Below are positions 8,537-17,140 of a stretch of DNA of 64,000 bases, in pieces. How positions within the stretch are numbered: the first letter of the stretch is position 1; the number at the start of each line of letters is the position of its first letter. The notes beneath the pieces were generated by a model. That model was not told the origin of the DNA. It saw only the letters and a list, made by a program, of their open reading frames with translations, and searched no databases. Made by a program: the position numbers and the translations under genes. This DNA comes from Planctomycetota bacterium (GTDB taxonomy: Bacteria; Planctomycetota; UBA1135), in NCBI GenBank assembly GCA_021776925.1, contig JAJFFB010000071.1, positions 1-64,000 of the forward strand, given 5' to 3'.

Positions 8537-9154
8537 ATGGAACCAGCGTCCGCCGCCTTGGAGTGCGATCCCACCGAACTCGACGACCTCCACCTGCTTG
8601 ATCTGGTCACCGAGGGCTGCCCGGCTCCGAGCTGCCCAGGCCTGCCGCAATCGGGCCGGTCGACCCAGGAGTTGATCGAAGTCCTCGGCCTCGAGCCCGC
8701 CACCGCGCGGCGCCTCGCCGCTGCGCTCGAACTCGGGCGCCGCGCCCTCCTTCACGGTCCGCGCGGCGAACCCTGTTTCGGCACTGGCGAGCAGGTCTTC
8801 CAGTTCCTGGCTCCGCGCCTATGCGGCGAGCGCGTTGAGTGTTTCCACGTTCTGTATCTGAACGCCAAAGGGGGGCTGATCAGCGAACGGCGGGTCAGCC
8901 AGGGCACCCTGACCACCTCGCTGGTTCATCCCAGAGAGGTCTACGCGCCGGCGCTGGTGCATCGTTGCGCGGCGCTGGTGGTGGCGCACAACCATCCATC
9001 CGGGGATCCACAGCCCTCGACCCAGGACCGCGCTACCACGCGGCGACTGGTGCGGGCCGGCCGATTGCTCGGCGTCGACCTGCTCGACCACGTGATTCTG
9101 GGCCATGGCAGCTACTTTTCTTTCCAGGAAGAAGGATTGCTCGGGATTTCTTGA
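8537..9154 (+). CDS. radC: RadC family JAB/MPN protein
   Basis: A 205-residue RadC-type protein. The C-terminal two thirds is the JAB/MPN+ fold with the metal-binding signature HNHPSGDPQPSTQD starting at residue 141, and a preceding glutamate in the ERVECFHVLYL strand. The N-terminal region ends with TARRLAAALELGRRA, the usual link from the helix-hairpin-helix part. That helix-hairpin-helix is shorter and less regular than in standard RadC proteins of about 225 residues. RadC was named for DNA repair, but its biochemical role is not settled. It is a single gene, preceded by phased direct repeats and followed by a hairpin terminator. Confidence 0.88.
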   Translation: MEPASAALECDPTELDDLHLLDLVTEGCPAPSCPGLPQSGRSTQELIEVLGLEPATARRLAAALELGRRALLHGPRGEPCFGTGEQVFQFLAPRLCGERVECFHVLYLNAKGGLISERRVSQGTLTTSLVHPREVYAPALVHRCAALVVAHNHPSGDPQPSTQDRATTRRLVRAGRLLGVDLLDHVILGHGSYFSFQEEGLLGIS

Positions 9155-9277
9155 CCGATTTCGGGGAGCAGCTTCGTTTCCCTAGATACAGGCGGCCGGT
9201 TTCGGCTGGCTTCCTGCCCAGTGAGGGGGTGTGCCGTGGAGGTGGCATCCTTCGTCTGGGGATTGATATCCAACGCC

Positions 9278-9314
9278 AGGGTCGCTCTTGAGAGAGGGCG
9301 ACCTTGGTTCTTTT
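9278..9314 (+). terminator. Hairpin terminator after radC
   Basis: GGTCGC (9280-9285) pairs with GCGACC (9298-9303), and the inner TCT/AGA pairs extend the stem with a two-base bulge. TTGGTTCTTTT follows. Confidence 0.65.
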
Positions 9315-9445
9315 CAATCAACAGGGCTTGTTTTTCTGGTCCGTTTTGTGGCTAATTCCGGGGTGGAAAACAGCTGTGCGGTTTCCGCACAAGCCCAGTT
9401 ACTCTTGCCTCGCGCATTCCTAATCCAGGGGCGCCCGTTCCAGGT

Positions 9446-9474
9446 TTGCCCGACCGCATCTGGCCGCCTAAACT
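9446..9474 (+). promoter_or_regulatory. Sigma-70-like promoter for the FHA/pilus-type operon
   Basis: TTGCCC (9446-9451) and TAAACT (9469-9474) are separated by exactly 17 bases, about 50 bases before the FHA gene start. A similar TTGCCC-17-GAGAAT pair precedes ribH, which supports the pattern. It was identified by eye only. Confidence 0.45.
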
Positions 9475-9524
9475 GCCTGCCCTTGTGGGCCCGCTGTTGA
9501 TGGGCGGGCCGCTGTTTCCCCCCC

Positions 9525-11318
9525 ATGGTCCGCATCGAAATCACAACCGGCCCCGAAGCCGGGCGTCAGGTCGACCTTGCAGCTGGGACGCACGTCATTG
9601 GCCGTCAGGCCGACTGCGATCTCCAGCTTTCGGTCACCTCGGTGTCCGGCAGGCACCTGGAAGTCCGCGTCGGCGCCGACGGTTCTGTCCATTTTCAGGA
9701 CCTTGGATCCACCAATGGCACCCACAGCAGCGGCCGCCAGGTCCAAGACGGCGAGTGGTTTCCGGGTTCTGAACTGAAGCTCGGCACCGCTGGACTGCGC
9801 TTGCTGGATCCCAATCAGGCCAGCCCCGCGGCGGCCCCCGACGAGGATTCCGCGATGCACGCCCGCGCTCGCCAGCAGGCCATGGCAGGCGGCCGTCGCG
9901 GCGGTCCGATGATGCTGCTGGCCTTGGTGCTGGTGGTCGGGGGGGCCGCGGGCGGTTACTGGTACCTGACGCGCAGCGATGCCGAAACGGTCGCGACCAG
10001 CGGCGGCGGCGAGGGTCCTGCGGTGGCCCGCGTGAATCTCGACTGGATCGACAATCTGGGTGATTTTGCCGCCGAAGACGCCGCCGCGGCGTGGCAGGTC
10101 GGCACCGGCCTGGTGATCCAAGAGGGTGCTCTGGTGTGCAGCCAGGCTTCGCGGCGGGCGCAACTGGCGCGCCGCTTCACCCTGCCCGGCCCCTTGTCCC
10201 TGAGCGCCGAGGTGCGCGGCGGCGCCGCAGTCCTGCCTTTGGTGGTGCCCTTGGTCGAGTGGGGCGACGATCAGCAGGAGCAGGCCATCGCCACCTGGAT
10301 GGCGGGGGATCTCAGTCAGGGTCAGGTCGATCTGGCCCTGCCCGCCGAGGCCACCTGGTTCCGCCTGTCGCTGTTGCTCGGTGAGGGCGCCGAGGTGCGC
10401 CAGCTGAGCGTCACTGAAGGCACTGGCGTGGTGACTCCCGCTCAAAGCGACGGGCGCCCGCTGCTCAGCGGCGGTGGCAACCTGCTGCTGCGTCATCACG
10501 ACGGACGTGCGCTGGTGCACGCGCGCGCTGCGGGCGGCCGCTGGCAAGAGGGTGCCGCCGGCCTCGAATACGATCCGCAAGGCGCGCCACGAACCTTGAC
10601 CATGGTGCTCGGAGATGCCGCCGCCGACGCTGGCCCGATGCTGATCCTCGGCGACGGCGGTCCGGTCGAAGCCGCCCCCGGGGTGGTGGTCGAAGGCTCG
10701 CCCGGCCTGCTTCTCGGCGGCGGCGCGCGTCGCTTCCTGATGCGCTTTCCGGCCCCGGTTAAGGTGATTGCGCGCGATCGCCAGATATCCTTCGAGGTCA
10801 CCCAGCCGCTGCTGCTGCGCTGGGACCTGAGCGACGAGATCAACCGCGCGGCGCGGCTGGCGCGGCAACTCGAAAGCGCCTCGGCCGACGCAGACGCGGC
10901 GCTGGTCCTGGCAATTTCGGCCGAAATCCTGCGTGACCTTCCCTTCGACGAAGAAAAGACTACCGCCGCGTTGCGCCTGGCCCGCGACACGATCCAGTCG
11001 GCGCGCGAACGACTGCGGGCGATGACCGAGGAAAAGGAAGACGCCAGACTGCTTGAAGCAGTGGGCGATCTGGCTCAATTGGAACAAGAGGCGCGCGCGA
11101 TGGCCGAGCGCATGGCCGCCACCGAACTGCACGACCAGGCCCTGGCCATGGCGGACGAGTTGAAGGAAATCGCAGAACTTTTCATGGACCGTACCCAACG
11201 CGAGACCGCTGCCTACCGCCAACGCCTGGGGCAGGCGCTGGCGGGGGCCTATCCGCTGCTGGCGGCGTGGCTTGATGACCAGGGAGCTCAACTGGTCGCC
11301 CTGGAGGGCCAACATTGA
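9525..11318 (+). CDS. FHA-domain protein with membrane segment and beta-sandwich region
   Basis: A 597-residue protein that opens the pilus-type operon. Residues 1-95 form an FHA domain with HVIGRQADCDLQL, SVSGRHLEV and DLGSTNGTH, the residues that bind phosphothreonine peptides. A membrane segment at about 128-147 puts the FHA domain in the cytoplasm and the rest in the periplasm. The periplasmic part begins with a region (about 170-300) whose AWQVG, IQEGALVC and LSAEVRGG strands resemble laminin-G-like sandwiches. It ends in roughly 170 residues of charged helix, probably coiled coil. Its TGA stop overlaps the TTG start of the PilM-like gene. It could couple Ser/Thr phosphorylation to the inner-membrane PilMNO-like complex. 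The FHA assignment is firm; the sandwich assignment is tentative. Confidence 0.88.
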   Translation: MVRIEITTGPEAGRQVDLAAGTHVIGRQADCDLQLSVTSVSGRHLEVRVGADGSVHFQDLGSTNGTHSSGRQVQDGEWFPGSELKLGTAGLRLLDPNQASPAAAPDEDSAMHARARQQAMAGGRRGGPMMLLALVLVVGGAAGGYWYLTRSDAETVATSGGGEGPAVARVNLDWIDNLGDFAAEDAAAAWQVGTGLVIQEGALVCSQASRRAQLARRFTLPGPLSLSAEVRGGAAVLPLVVPLVEWGDDQQEQAIATWMAGDLSQGQVDLALPAEATWFRLSLLLGEGAEVRQLSVTEGTGVVTPAQSDGRPLLSGGGNLLLRHHDGRALVHARAAGGRWQEGAAGLEYDPQGAPRTLTMVLGDAAADAGPMLILGDGGPVEAAPGVVVEGSPGLLLGGGARRFLMRFPAPVKVIARDRQISFEVTQPLLLRWDLSDEINRAARLARQLESASADADAALVLAISAEILRDLPFDEEKTTAALRLARDTIQSARERLRAMTEEKEDARLLEAVGDLAQLEQEARAMAERMAATELHDQALAMADELKEIAELFMDRTQRETAAYRQRLGQALAGAYPLLAAWLDDQGAQLVALEGQH

Positions 11319-12976
11319 GCCGCGGCACCGGAATTGACCTCGGCCGTCACAGCGTGCGCCTGGCGCAGGTCGACTGCAAACGTGGCGCCACCACTCTGCT
11401 GCGTTATCAGGCGGCGGCGCTCGATCCCGGCGAAGATCCGCTCGCCGCCGGGCGCGAGGTCTTCTCGGCGATGCGCCCCAAGGTCAGCAACGTGCGCCTC
11501 GGCGCCACCGGCTCCGACATCATGCTGCGCTACCTGCCGGTGCCCGAGGTCGAGGACTGGCGCCTCGAACGGCTGATGGAATTCGAGGTGCGCGAACTGG
11601 AGTCGCGTTCGGGTTCGCCGTTGGCGACCTCCTACAACCTGCTGCCGGTTCCGCGCGAGCTCGACGACGAAGACACCATGCTGCTCGGGGTCATCCGCGA
11701 GGACCTGGTTGACCGCTGGGTCGAGGGACTCGGGTCGGTACGCGTCGAGGGTTTCACCCCCAATGCGGTGGCGCTCTACAACGCCTACCTGGCGCTCGGC
11801 GACCAGGAGAACTCGGTCACCCTGCTCGCCAACATCGGCGCCGGTTCGCTCGACCTGGCGCTGGTGCGCGGCAGCGAACTGTACTTCGCCCGCTCGGTCT
11901 CCACCGGACTGGAAAAGCGCGACCAGCTGCTGGCCGACAACCTCGGCATCGACGCGGCGCGCGCCGAGCGGCTGATTTTCAAGCATCTCGACCTTGCCCT
12001 GGGAACCGGCGAACGCCTGAGCAGCGACGGCGACCGCGTCACCCGCCCGGTGCTGCCGCTTTATGACACCCTTCCCACCCTGATGAGCGGGGTGATCACG
12101 CTGTGCAAGGCGCAGGCCCGGCTGCGCGAATTGTCCCTCGACCGCGTGCTGATCACCGGCGGCGGCGCGCGTGCGCGCGGGCTGGTGCAATTGCTGACCG
12201 GCCGACTGCGCGTGCCGGTGAGCTTGTGGGACCCGACCGACATGGTCGATCCCTCGCGCCTGGCCGAAGCCGACCTCGACCAGCTCGAGGCCGACGGGCC
12301 CGGGGCCACCGTCGCCCTCGGTCTGGCGCTGAGCGCCGCGGACTCCAACCTCTACGCCCTCGAGATTCTGTCCAAGGCGGCGCGCCGCAGCCGCGACTTT
12401 CGCCAGCGCGGGGTGTTTTCGATGGCCGCTGGCGTCCTCGCGGTGGCCTACCTGGGCATCAGCTGGTGGGTCACCAATGACCGCGCAACCGAGGTCGGGG
12501 GCCAGGCCGGCCGCCTTGGTGCACAGGTGCGCAAGGCGCAGGCCGCCGAGACCAAAGCCACCGAGTACCTGCAGCAGATCGAACAGGAAGAGGTGCTCCT
12601 TGCCGACCTCGAAGCGCGCTTCGCAGCGCAGCGCAGCGCCGCCGAAATCCGCGACTTCCTGGTCGACCAGCTGCCTGCCAACCTGTGGGTCGACAGCCTT
12701 ACCGTTGAGTTGCGCAGTGGCAAGGACTGGGACCTGCCCGACCGCACCATCCCGGTGCTGCGCGCGGTGGGCCGCGGCGAAGACGCCGCAGACATGGCCA
12801 CCACCGCTTTCAATGCCTTCAGCCAGCAGCTGTGGTCGCAGCTGCCGGGTGGCGAAGCCGCCGCGCGCCCGTCGACCAAACGCGTCGGCCAGGGCATCGA
12901 ATGGACCATCGAAGCTCACTTGCTCGATCTCGGCGGTGCAGATGAATCCGACCTCGACGCGGAGGACCAAGGATGA
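11315..12976 (+). CDS. PilM-PilN-like fusion protein
   Basis: A 553-residue inner-membrane protein. The first 350 residues follow the PilM/FtsA actin-like fold: GIDLGRHSVRLAQV at the phosphate-1 position, LLANIGAGSLDLAL at phosphate 2 and VLITGGGARARGL near the adenosine site. A membrane segment (about 368-388, FSMAAGVLAVAYLGISWWV) is followed by a short coiled coil and a beta/alpha domain of about 110 residues, as in PilN or GspL. In standard type IV pili PilM is a separate cytoplasmic protein that binds the N-terminus of PilN; here the two appear fused, as in GspL. The start is TTG at 11315, overlapping the FHA gene stop. The next gene overlaps by 4 bases. The domain order is clear; its partners are inferred from the operon. 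Confidence 0.82.
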   Translation: MSRGTGIDLGRHSVRLAQVDCKRGATTLLRYQAAALDPGEDPLAAGREVFSAMRPKVSNVRLGATGSDIMLRYLPVPEVEDWRLERLMEFEVRELESRSGSPLATSYNLLPVPRELDDEDTMLLGVIREDLVDRWVEGLGSVRVEGFTPNAVALYNAYLALGDQENSVTLLANIGAGSLDLALVRGSELYFARSVSTGLEKRDQLLADNLGIDAARAERLIFKHLDLALGTGERLSSDGDRVTRPVLPLYDTLPTLMSGVITLCKAQARLRELSLDRVLITGGGARARGLVQLLTGRLRVPVSLWDPTDMVDPSRLAEADLDQLEADGPGATVALGLALSAADSNLYALEILSKAARRSRDFRQRGVFSMAAGVLAVAYLGISWWVTNDRATEVGGQAGRLGAQVRKAQAAETKATEYLQQIEQEEVLLADLEARFAAQRSAAEIRDFLVDQLPANLWVDSLTVELRSGKDWDLPDRTIPVLRAVGRGEDAADMATTAFNAFSQQLWSQLPGGEAAARPSTKRVGQGIEWTIEAHLLDLGGADESDLDAEDQG

Positions 12977-13740
12977 ACCTGGACACCCTGTGGCAGTTGC
13001 ACAAGCGTTTTCTGATCGGCGTCGCCGCGGGTCTGGTGGTGTTCCTGATCGGCATGGCGGTGGTTGGCCGTACCGCGGGCAAGGAACTGCGCAGTGCTGA
13101 AAGCACCCTCGCGCGGCACAAGCGCACCCTGGCCACGCCGGCCTACACCCAGACCCAGGTCACCGAGTTGCGCACGCGGCTCGAAGAGATCCGCCGACGT
13201 ACCCAACACTTCGGTTCGGCGGCGCTGCCGCCGTTGCGTGAGCGCTACGTTCCGGCTGCCGGGCAATCGCCCACCCAGCACTACATCGAGCTCACCGGCG
13301 AGATCCGCAGCGAGCTGATCGGCTGGGCCCTGCGCCAGAACGTCGAGATCGATCCCGGTCTCGGATTGCCACCGCAGTCGCCGACCCAGCCGCAAAAGAT
13401 CGCACGCGTGTTGCGCGGTCTCGACGTGGTCGAACGCGTGAGCCGGCTGGCGGTGAGCTATGGCGCAGCGGCGGTGGACAACATCGAGATCACCTCGCGG
13501 GCGGTCAATCGCAACCAGACCAAGTCCAGTTCCCCGCTCGACCTGACCCCGGTGATCCTCGAAGTTGTGTTCGATCGTCACAGCCCGGCGGCTCTGCTTC
13601 ACGCCATCCTCGAAGGCGCCGACGGTGGCGGATCGCTGGGGCTGGTGCGCGCCGAACTCCTGGCCGAGGACAAGCGCAAGAAAACCCGGCGCCTGGTGCT
13701 TGAGTTCGCCGCCGGGTCCCTGCCCGAGGAAATCCTGTGA
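12973..13740 (+). CDS. PilO/GspM-like inner-membrane protein
   Basis: A 255-residue bitopic membrane protein: a short cytoplasmic start, one membrane helix (about 12-31, FLIGVAAGLVVFLIGMAVVG), a coiled coil (about 38-75) and a periplasmic alpha/beta domain. This layout, and its place directly after the PilM-PilN fusion, match PilO or GspM, which pair with PilN or GspL in the assembly platform. Sequence identity to the family is not obvious by eye, so the call rests mainly on architecture and context. ATGA overlaps join it to the gene before, and a GTGA overlap joins it to the gene after. Confidence 0.65.
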   Translation: MNLDTLWQLHKRFLIGVAAGLVVFLIGMAVVGRTAGKELRSAESTLARHKRTLATPAYTQTQVTELRTRLEEIRRRTQHFGSAALPPLRERYVPAAGQSPTQHYIELTGEIRSELIGWALRQNVEIDPGLGLPPQSPTQPQKIARVLRGLDVVERVSRLAVSYGAAAVDNIEITSRAVNRNQTKSSSPLDLTPVILEVVFDRHSPAALLHAILEGADGGGSLGLVRAELLAEDKRKKTRRLVLEFAAGSLPEEIL

Positions 13741-16487
13741 AGCGAGAACAAGGTCTGCTGCTCGGTGTGGTCGCCATCCTTGGCCTGATGGGATGGTCGC
13801 TCAAGGGCGACGCGGGTGCCGGCGCCCGGGGCTCGCGCCAGGCGCGCGCCAAGGACCTGATCCTGGATGCGCTCGGACCGGCCGATCCGGTGGTCCAGCT
13901 TGATGGGCACGCTTCCAACCGCGATCCCTTCGTGCGTCCGCTGCCGGACAGCCCGCTGGAACTGCTGGCCCTGCCGGCACCGCCGCTGGACGAACTGCCC
14001 TCCTTGCTGCCGCCGCCGCTGCCGGCTGGTTCGCCGGCATCCTGGAGCCAGCACCTTTTTGCCTTCCCGGCTACGCCGCTCGGCGACATCGACGACCTGA
14101 TCGATCTCGACGCCGGCGCCGACCAGGGAATGGACCAAGAGGGCGCCGATTCCGGTTTTGGCAGTGACGAGGTCGGCACCGACGAAGCCACCCAGGTCAC
14201 GCTGTCGTCCGATCAGGATGAATTCGGGGCGGTCTACGATTCGATCCGTCTCGATGCCATCCGCACCTTCTACGGCTTCATCCTCGATGATGACCGCTAC
14301 GAGATCCAGGTGGGAGATCCGATCACCTTCCAGCAGGTCGATGCCGAGACCGGCGAAGAGATGTTCGCGCCGCAGACCTACCAGGCGGGGGAGTACGAGG
14401 CCTTCGCTCTGGCGCGCACGCTGCGCAACCAGATCGAATACAAGGTGCGCGAAATGCGCGGCGCCAGCCCCGGCCGCGTGGTCGAGATGCGCGAGCACGT
14501 CGACTGGCTGTTGGCCAACGCGATCCAGCAGCCGATCGCCTTTGGTTACGCCGAGGAACACGCGCGCTGGCTGATTCAGGTGCAGCCCGACCACGTTCTC
14601 AACTGGCTCACCCTGGGCACCGTGTGGGAGCGCACCTTCCGCTTCGACGAGGCCTTCACCCTTTACGCCACCCTGGCCGGCGAGGAGCTACCCGAGAGCG
14701 CTCCCGATCTCGGCCTGGAGTTACAGGAAGGGCGTTTTGCCGCAGCCGAAAAGGCCCGCCTGCAGGTCGGCATGGCGCGGATCCTGCGCCGCCTCGGCGC
14801 CGACGCCGAAGCCGAGGCCTTGCTGCGCCACGCCAACCAGGAACGCCCGGCCGGCGACGCCGCCACCCTGGTGGCGCTCGGCAGCGTGCTGTTGGATCGC
14901 GGCCAGCCGGCCGCAGCCATGCTTCACTTCGAGCGCGTGACCAACATGTCGCCGCCGCGCAATTCGCCGCTGGCGCTGGCCAACGGCCTGGCGCGTGGGC
15001 GTTGCGCGATGGCGTTGGGGCGCTTCTCCGAGGCCGCCGACGTGTTCGCCGACACCCTGCGTGCCGACACCGCCTCGCCGCAGGCCAAAGACGCCGCCAG
15101 CGGCCGCATCGCCGCGCTCTACGGCGGTGGCGACTTCGCCACCGCGGTGCAGGAAGCCGAAGACGCCATCGAGACCTACGGTTCCAGCGCACAGCTGCTC
15201 TATCTGCGCGGCATCGCCAACGCCGCCGATGGCGGGGCCGCGGCCGAAGTGGTGCGCGACCTGCGTGCCGCTGCGGCTTCCGCGCCGCTCGACGCCGCGC
15301 CGGCGCTGGCCGCGCTGGCCTTCTGGTACGACCGTCTCGGTCTCGACAGCGAAGCCAGCGCCGCCCTCGACCAGGCGCTCGATCAGTCCCCCGATCTCTA
15401 CTACGCCCGCTATCTACGCGCACGCTGGGCGGTCCGCGACGGCGAATTGGAGAGCGCCTCCGAAGACCTGCGCCGTCTGGTCGCCGAAGCTCCACGCTGC
15501 GTCGGGGTGCTGGCCGAGCTGGCCTGGCTGCTGCACGCCCAGGACCTCTTCCCGGCCTCCGAGGTCGCCTACCGCCGCGCCGAACTCGAGCTGCCTGCAT
15601 GGGCGCGCTCCTCGAGTACCGCGCCGCAGTGGGCCGACCTGGCCTTGCGCCGCGGTCTCAACTTTGCCGAGTCGCAGGAGTGGGCGCGCGCCGCGGAACA
15701 ATTCCTCGCCGCCAAGTCCTTCGATCCGACCCTCTACGCGGCGCAGAACGGCCTGGCGCGGGTGGCCTACGCCCAGGACGACCTGACCCAGGCGGTGTCC
15801 GAGTTTGCCTACCTGCAGGATAATTTGCGCCAGAATCAAGAGGACCCGCAATTCCTCTACGCGCAGTCCTGGCAGGGGCGCATCACCGCCCACGCGCGCT
15901 TGCGTTTGTGGACCGATGATTTCTCCGGCAGCCGCCTGCGGCCCGGCTGGGAAATCCTGCTCAAGGCCAAGCTCGGCGTCGAGCCGCGCCTGGAAAGCGG
16001 CCATCTTTCGATCCGCGGCGAGCACAGCGGCAAGGGCCGCACGCGTGCCACGCGCGAGGTTCCGGCGTTGCACTTCCAGTCCTTCGGCGGCGATTTCGAG
16101 GTCGGCGCGCGCCACAGCGGCGACGCCGGTTTGTTGATCGCGCTGGAAACGCGCAATCAACGGCAACAGTGGCTGTTCCAGGTTTTCCGCGACCGCGACG
16201 GCCGGCTCGTCTATCAGTGGAAGCAAGGCGCCAAGGAAGAGCGTCAGCCCGTGAACATCCCATTCCCGACCGACCAGCCCGTCCGCATCGAGTTCGACAT
16301 CAACCGCGAGGCCAACACCCCGGAACTGCGCGTGCGCTTCAACGGCGAAGAGATCTACCGCGGTGCGGCGGCGCAGCTCAAGTCCTCGGCCGCTTCCCTG
16401 GTCTACGGAATGTTTGTGGATACCGCCAACGCGTTGCCGGTGCACGCCAGTCTTGACAACGTCGAAGCGATCTACGCCAAACCATGA
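13737..16487 (+). CDS. Membrane-anchored RDPF/TPR/beta-sandwich protein
   Basis: A 916-residue protein, GTG start, overlapping the stop of the PilO-like gene. A membrane helix (about 5-20) anchors it with the bulk outside. Residues 61-69, NRDPFVRPL, resemble the RDPF motif near the N-terminus of PilP and other pilus or T2SS linker proteins. A proline-rich linker follows, then a globular region (about 160-260). At least eight TPR-like repeats cover about 280-690. The C-terminus (about 724-916: DDFSGSRLRPGWEI, HLSIRG, GGDFEVGAR, RIEFDINR) is a concanavalin-like sandwich similar to laminin-G or DUF1080 domains. It sits where pilP occurs in pilMNOP operons, so it may link the inner-membrane complex to the outer envelope. 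A standard PilP is far shorter. Confidence 0.7.
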   Translation: MKREQGLLLGVVAILGLMGWSLKGDAGAGARGSRQARAKDLILDALGPADPVVQLDGHASNRDPFVRPLPDSPLELLALPAPPLDELPSLLPPPLPAGSPASWSQHLFAFPATPLGDIDDLIDLDAGADQGMDQEGADSGFGSDEVGTDEATQVTLSSDQDEFGAVYDSIRLDAIRTFYGFILDDDRYEIQVGDPITFQQVDAETGEEMFAPQTYQAGEYEAFALARTLRNQIEYKVREMRGASPGRVVEMREHVDWLLANAIQQPIAFGYAEEHARWLIQVQPDHVLNWLTLGTVWERTFRFDEAFTLYATLAGEELPESAPDLGLELQEGRFAAAEKARLQVGMARILRRLGADAEAEALLRHANQERPAGDAATLVALGSVLLDRGQPAAAMLHFERVTNMSPPRNSPLALANGLARGRCAMALGRFSEAADVFADTLRADTASPQAKDAASGRIAALYGGGDFATAVQEAEDAIETYGSSAQLLYLRGIANAADGGAAAEVVRDLRAAAASAPLDAAPALAALAFWYDRLGLDSEASAALDQALDQSPDLYYARYLRARWAVRDGELESASEDLRRLVAEAPRCVGVLAELAWLLHAQDLFPASEVAYRRAELELPAWARSSSTAPQWADLALRRGLNFAESQEWARAAEQFLAAKSFDPTLYAAQNGLARVAYAQDDLTQAVSEFAYLQDNLRQNQEDPQFLYAQSWQGRITAHARLRLWTDDFSGSRLRPGWEILLKAKLGVEPRLESGHLSIRGEHSGKGRTRATREVPALHFQSFGGDFEVGARHSGDAGLLIALETRNQRQQWLFQVFRDRDGRLVYQWKQGAKEERQPVNIPFPTDQPVRIEFDINREANTPELRVRFNGEEIYRGAAAQLKSSAASLVYGMFVDTANALPVHASLDNVEAIYAKP

Positions 16488-17134
16488 TGTGCCACCCGCA
16501 AATCACAGCCGCTGGGGGGGGGGGAGCGGCCCGCCGCTCGGCGACGGGCGGTTTCACCCTGCTCGAGCTGATGGTGGTGATCACCATCATCGGCATCCTG
16601 ATGGGTTTCCTGCTCACCAGCGGTGGTGCGGTGTTCCGCGACGCCAAGTCCAAGCAGACCCGCACCCAGCTTGAGACCCTGGCGAGCCTGATCAACGAGT
16701 ACCGCACCATCGAAAATCAGTTCCCCGACGACCGCTTGCCGGTGGGTGTCCATACCGGGGCGATGAACTCACAGGCCGAGGCGCTGGTGTTGGCTCTGTT
16801 CGACCGCGAGTACACCGGCAACCGGCCGAAACTTGATTCGGTGATCAACACCGATGACGACCGAGTGGCGCGCAATACCACTATCTTTGCAGAGCCCAAA
16901 CTGTTCGAGATTAAGGACGCCTGGGACAACCCGATCCTCTACTTCGAGAGCCTGCATTACGGCGACGTCGCCACGGTGATGGCTGGCTACGACCTGTACT
17001 ACGAAGAACAGACCACCGGCGCGCGCAAGCACAAGACCACCGGCGCCTACCTCAGTCCCAATGGCTTCCAACTCGTCTCGGCAGGAGAGGACGGGGTGTT
17101 CGACACCGAGGACGACATCATCCTGGCCCGATAG
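16484..17134 (+). CDS. GspG-like major pseudopilin
   Basis: A 216-residue prepilin-type protein. After a long basic leader of 22 residues comes the class III signal G|FTLLELMVVITIIGIL with glutamate at mature position 5. Cleavage would be by a prepilin peptidase, which is not present in the window. A helical stem and a C-terminal region with repeated Asp follow; the last part (SAGEDGVFDTEDDI) resembles the calcium-binding C-terminal loop of GspG. The leader is encoded partly by an 11-base run of G (16514-16524) just before the cleavage signal. A slip there would remove the protein or change its start. The gene overlaps the stop of the TPR gene (ATGA). Of the five pseudopilins it is the closest to a major subunit. 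Confidence 0.87.
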   Translation: MMCHPQITAAGGGGAARRSATGGFTLLELMVVITIIGILMGFLLTSGGAVFRDAKSKQTRTQLETLASLINEYRTIENQFPDDRLPVGVHTGAMNSQAEALVLALFDREYTGNRPKLDSVINTDDDRVARNTTIFAEPKLFEIKDAWDNPILYFESLHYGDVATVMAGYDLYYEEQTTGARKHKTTGAYLSPNGFQLVSAGEDGVFDTEDDIILAR

Positions 17135-17140
17135 TCCGCC

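Larger units (their letters stand above)
9155..9524. other. 370-base intergenic region between radC and the pilus-type operon
   Basis: It holds the radC terminator, a perfect 7-bp hairpin TGTGCGG/CCGCACA (9375-9391), a stretch (about 9308-9357) richer in T than its surroundings and a promoter-like pair at 9446-9474. No coding frame in it has support. Confidence 0.6.

Noticed and set aside
9468-11315. Long open frame on the minus strand across the FHA gene
   Set aside because: Its translation is low-complexity Gly/Gln/Arg/His without motifs, while the plus strand encodes a clear FHA domain. High GC leaves antisense frames open.
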